Assembly (NCBI GenBank): GCA_963764195.1
Contig: CAVXRG010000001.1
Coordinates: 1 to 64,000 of the forward strand
Reading direction: 5' to 3'
Origin: JBDSSS01 sp963764195
Lineage (GTDB): Bacteria > Actinomycetota > Actinomycetes > Actinomycetales > Dermatophilaceae
DNA length: 64,000 nt
Shown: one piece after another, positions 63,601 to 64,000 of the stretch
Layout: every line of letters starts with the position of its first letter
Position numbering within the stretch: position 1 is the first letter of the stretch
Translations under genes and position numbers: made by a program
Notes under the pieces: model-generated
Seen by the model: the letters and a program-made list of their open reading frames with translations, nothing else
Database searches by the model: none
Told to the model about the DNA's origin: nothing

Positions 63601-64000
63601 CCAGTACGCGGTGTTCGACCCGAAGAAGCCGAGGTTGACCCCGGAGTCGCGAGCGGACGTCACGGCGTCGAGCATCGCCTTGGACCAGTACTCGTCGTGT
63701 CCGACCGACAGGAACCCCTTGAAGTCGAGCAGCCGGCTGCCCGAGGTGTGGGTGTCGAGGTCGGTCGAATAGCTGACGTCGTAGCCTGCGGACTCGAGCC
63801 AGCGGACGTAGTACTGCTCCCAAGCGGGGTACTGACCCGCGCCGGCCTCGTCGGAGTAGGGGCGGTCGAAGGACACCTTGGCGGCGCGGGGGGTGCCGGA
63901 CGAGGGCACGGCCGGTCCGTAGCTGTTGTACTCGTAGAGGCTCTTGCCGGTCGACCCGTCGGCCGGGTAGTTGTTGTACGCCTGGTAGGTCGTGACGCTC
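57694..64000 (-). CDS. Giant modular protein: dimethylformamidase-like domain, 12 FN3 domains, three beta-rich modules (5' end beyond window)
   Basis: At least 2101 residues, open to the window edge. Visible order: a domain like the N,N-dimethylformamidase beta-subunit C-terminal part (YVRWLESAGYDVSYSTD, SVGHDEYWSKAMLDAV, FFGSNTAYWQVRFEP); FN3-1; module A1; FN3-2 to FN3-5; module A2; FN3-6 to FN3-12; module A3. FN3 units are about 98 residues with the core WVDNASDETAYVVERSPNG. Module A (about 190 residues; GGEGRMRIENVSGARV, YLYLFARASGDWVGTY, QLINNDGAAQLWKS, VFLDDLTV) looks like a concanavalin-type beta-sandwich. No LPxTG or membrane tail is seen, so it is probably secreted, though the signal peptide would lie outside the window. 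FN3-9 to FN3-12 are almost identical. Likely an extracellular hydrolase or adhesin. Confidence 0.85.
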   Translation of the reverse strand, partial: SVTTYQAYNNYPADGSTGKSLYEYNSYGPAVPSSGTPRAAKVSFDRPYSDEAGAGQYPAWEQYYVRWLESAGYDVSYSTDLDTHTSGSRLLDFKGFLSVGHDEYWSKAMLDAVTSARDSGVNLGFFGSNTAYWQVRFEPSSAGAANRIMVCYKSAAGDPVKDATSTGLWRDPPASRPEQGLVGVQYTAHLMNEGRGAMYVVKGSSNWVWAGTGVSDGTQIPGVLGYETDRLEAAYPPPVSTSYTILSESPVTDVGGRSEVANTAIYQAPSGAWVFASGSNYWSNGLGLPGGTDSRIQRATANVLDRFLVVTATTPPAPPSGLAAAAPSSSQVDLTWVDNATDETGYVVERSPNGADSWTVVDALPAGSTSYRDSGRTASTPYWYRVKAVNGAGASAYSSSASVTTGEPTAALFSESFPGADGSAWDGSRWTTDLGASGTMDVRGGEGRMRIENVSGARVRAVAKSPQLVDSDLLTSVRYGSTSPRGYLYLFARASGDWVGTYAGSAYFLQLINNDGAAQLWKSSSGATTSLANVSGVAAVTTSKQWVRLQVKGSTIRAKVWTDGTPEPPAWEITATDTSVTGAGVAQTLWLRSSSATAAQDVFLDDLTVTDPSAVANAPAAPSGLSATATSPSTIDLTWTDNATNETAYVVERSPNGTDSWAVVAPTLPAGTTSYTDGALTAATKYWYRVRATNATGSSASSATASATTQSLPPQGTPPDAPTQLAAVATAATAVDLTWTDNASDETAYVVERSPDGTGSWSVLAGSLPAGTMSFHDTGVDASTSYWYRVKAVNDIGPSPYSAVAGATTPAPPATVPAAPSGLLAAASSPEAADLSWVDNASDETAYVVERSPGGTGSWAVVASGLAAGTTTFRDSGLTPSTAYAYRVRATNGAGPSGYSNVATATTPAPTPTVPTAPTGLGAAPVSPSAVDLAWTDNASDETGYVVERSPNGTAAWAVVAGSLPAGTTTYRDTTVAASSAYSYRVKAVNGAGSSTYSNTATASTPDGGATFSELFPGADGSAWDGSRWTTDLGASGTMDVRGGEGRMRIENVSGARVRTVAKAPKLLDSDLLVSVRYGSTSPRGYLYLFGRASGDWVGTYAGSSYFLQLINNDGAAQLWKSQGGSTTSLANVPGVAAVTTAKQWVRLQVSGSTIRAKVWTDGTAEPSAWEITATDTSITAAGVPQTLWLRSSSATAAQEVFLDDLTVTDPSAAATVPAAASGLAATAVSTSEVDLSWVDNANDETAYVVERSPNGTDSWVGRGGSLPAGSTSFRDTALTASTAYWYRVRATNAVGPSAWSNVATATTQAPAPSAPASPSGLTATAPSASSVDLSWVDNATDETAYAVERSLNGTDGWTSAGSLAAGTSTFRDTGLTASTAYWYRVRATNAVGPSAWSNVATATTQAPVPTAPTAPSGLTASAASSAAIALSWVDNASDETAYVVERSPDGTGSWTVVAGSLASGTTAYSDTGLSASTAYSYRVKATNLAGSSTYSNVATATTQAPAPTVPAAPSGLTAAAASSTSVDLSWVDNASDETAYVVERSPNGTDSWTVLAGTLPPGTSSYSDTGLDASTSYFYRVRATNVAGSSTYSDVATATTQAPVPTVPAAPSGLAAAAASSTSVDLSWVDNASDETAYVVERSPNGTGSWTVRAGSLPAGSTSYSDTGLTASTAYFYRVVAQNGAGSSAPSNVATATTPAPVPTVPAAPSGLTAAAASSTSVDLSWVDNASDETAYVVERSPNGTGSWTVRAGSLPAGSTSYSDTGLTASTAYFYRVRATNVAGSSTYSDVATATTQAPVPTVPAAPSGLTAAAASSTSVDLSWVDNASDETAYVVERSPNGTGSWTVRAGSLPAGSTSYSDTGLTASTAYFYRVRATNAAGSSAHSSVASATTQEPPSLFAETFTGATGSVWDTTRWTTDTAGTGTADLVGGEGRMRFENVSGARVQMVAKTTPVVDSDLLSSFRYDSITARGYLYFFARGSGNWVGGYPGSSYFVQLINNDSAAQIWKSVNGVTTSLANVSGVSSVTTSKQWVRLQVVGSSIRVKVWTDGTPEPTAWEVSVTDTTITTAGVPQLKWLRSSSSTAAREVFIDDLVVGRP
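58390..59482. repeat. Nearly identical 294-bp tandem repeats (FN3-9 to FN3-12)
   Basis: The block that starts GTCGACGCAGTCAGGCCCGT recurs at 58391, 58685 and 58979, exactly 294 bases apart, with about 200 bases almost unchanged per copy. A fourth copy (to 59482) matches in its second half. The unit equals 98 codons, so copy changes keep the frame. Confidence 0.95.

Overview
The window is about 72-75% GC, with G or C at nearly every third codon position, frequent GTG starts and many GTGA/ATGA stop-start overlaps. It carries WhiB, paired ArsA ATPases, Eis-like and mycothiol-type genes. All of this points to an actinobacterium, most likely order Micrococcales; the recurring TATGCCG word and the gene content would fit Intrasporangiaceae, but that is inference. 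No prophage, insertion sequence or CRISPR array was seen.

Layout. 1-1538: 3' part of a GH2 beta-mannosidase with a frame break. 1535-8225: the conserved actinobacterial block arsA-like x2 / wblA (whiB4) / ponA2 / yqeY / metallophosphoesterase, with strong bidirectional terminators between convergent pairs. 8377-19734: tRNA-Pro, gadB, a broken DinB gene, a membrane phosphodiesterase-like protein, a HAD phosphatase, a YbdK-type ligase, a GT87 mannosyltransferase, stress-related small genes and topoisomerase IB. 19763-24920: two divergent operons for envelope or sugar metabolism (GT2, DUF2064 transferase, methyltransferase; GT87-like protein, NAD-epimerase).

24958-34490 is the centrepiece, a compact selenocysteine locus. 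On the minus strand, fdhA-fdhB-nrfD-selD are translationally coupled. fdhA has an in-frame TGA (Sec188) followed by a SECIS-like hairpin whose loop is GGUCU. Divergent to it lie tRNA-Sec (selC), selA and selB. Selenium donor synthesis, tRNA charging, decoding factor and the selenoprotein that uses them therefore lie within 10 kb.

34513-45106 corresponds to the usual dnaX-(ybaB)-recR-DUF5063-ask-(asd) cluster. Here four genes (methyltransferase, PlsC, nickel/cobalt permease, multicopper oxidase) sit between dnaX and recR, ybaB is absent, and the selenocysteine locus lies where asd is expected. dnaX also carries a one-base frame break in a tandem repeat.

45277-57480: an ABC pair, an Eis-like acetyltransferase, an MFS/LacI divergent pair with two tandem operators, SRP RNA, tRNA-Ser, ornithine carbamoyltransferase, a LytR_C protein, a HerA-like ATPase, an XRE regulator and a SulP transporter. 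The sulP leader contains a pseudoknot-capable structure and a terminator too close to the start codon to leave room for a downstream promoter, so it is a candidate attenuator. 57694-64000: the 3' 6.3 kb of a giant modular protein with a dimethylformamidase-like domain, twelve FN3 repeats and three copies of a beta-rich module. Three of its repeats are nearly identical in DNA.

Three separate single-base frame breaks (GH2, DinB, dnaX) all lie in GC-rich or repetitive stretches, so residual sequencing error is a real possibility.
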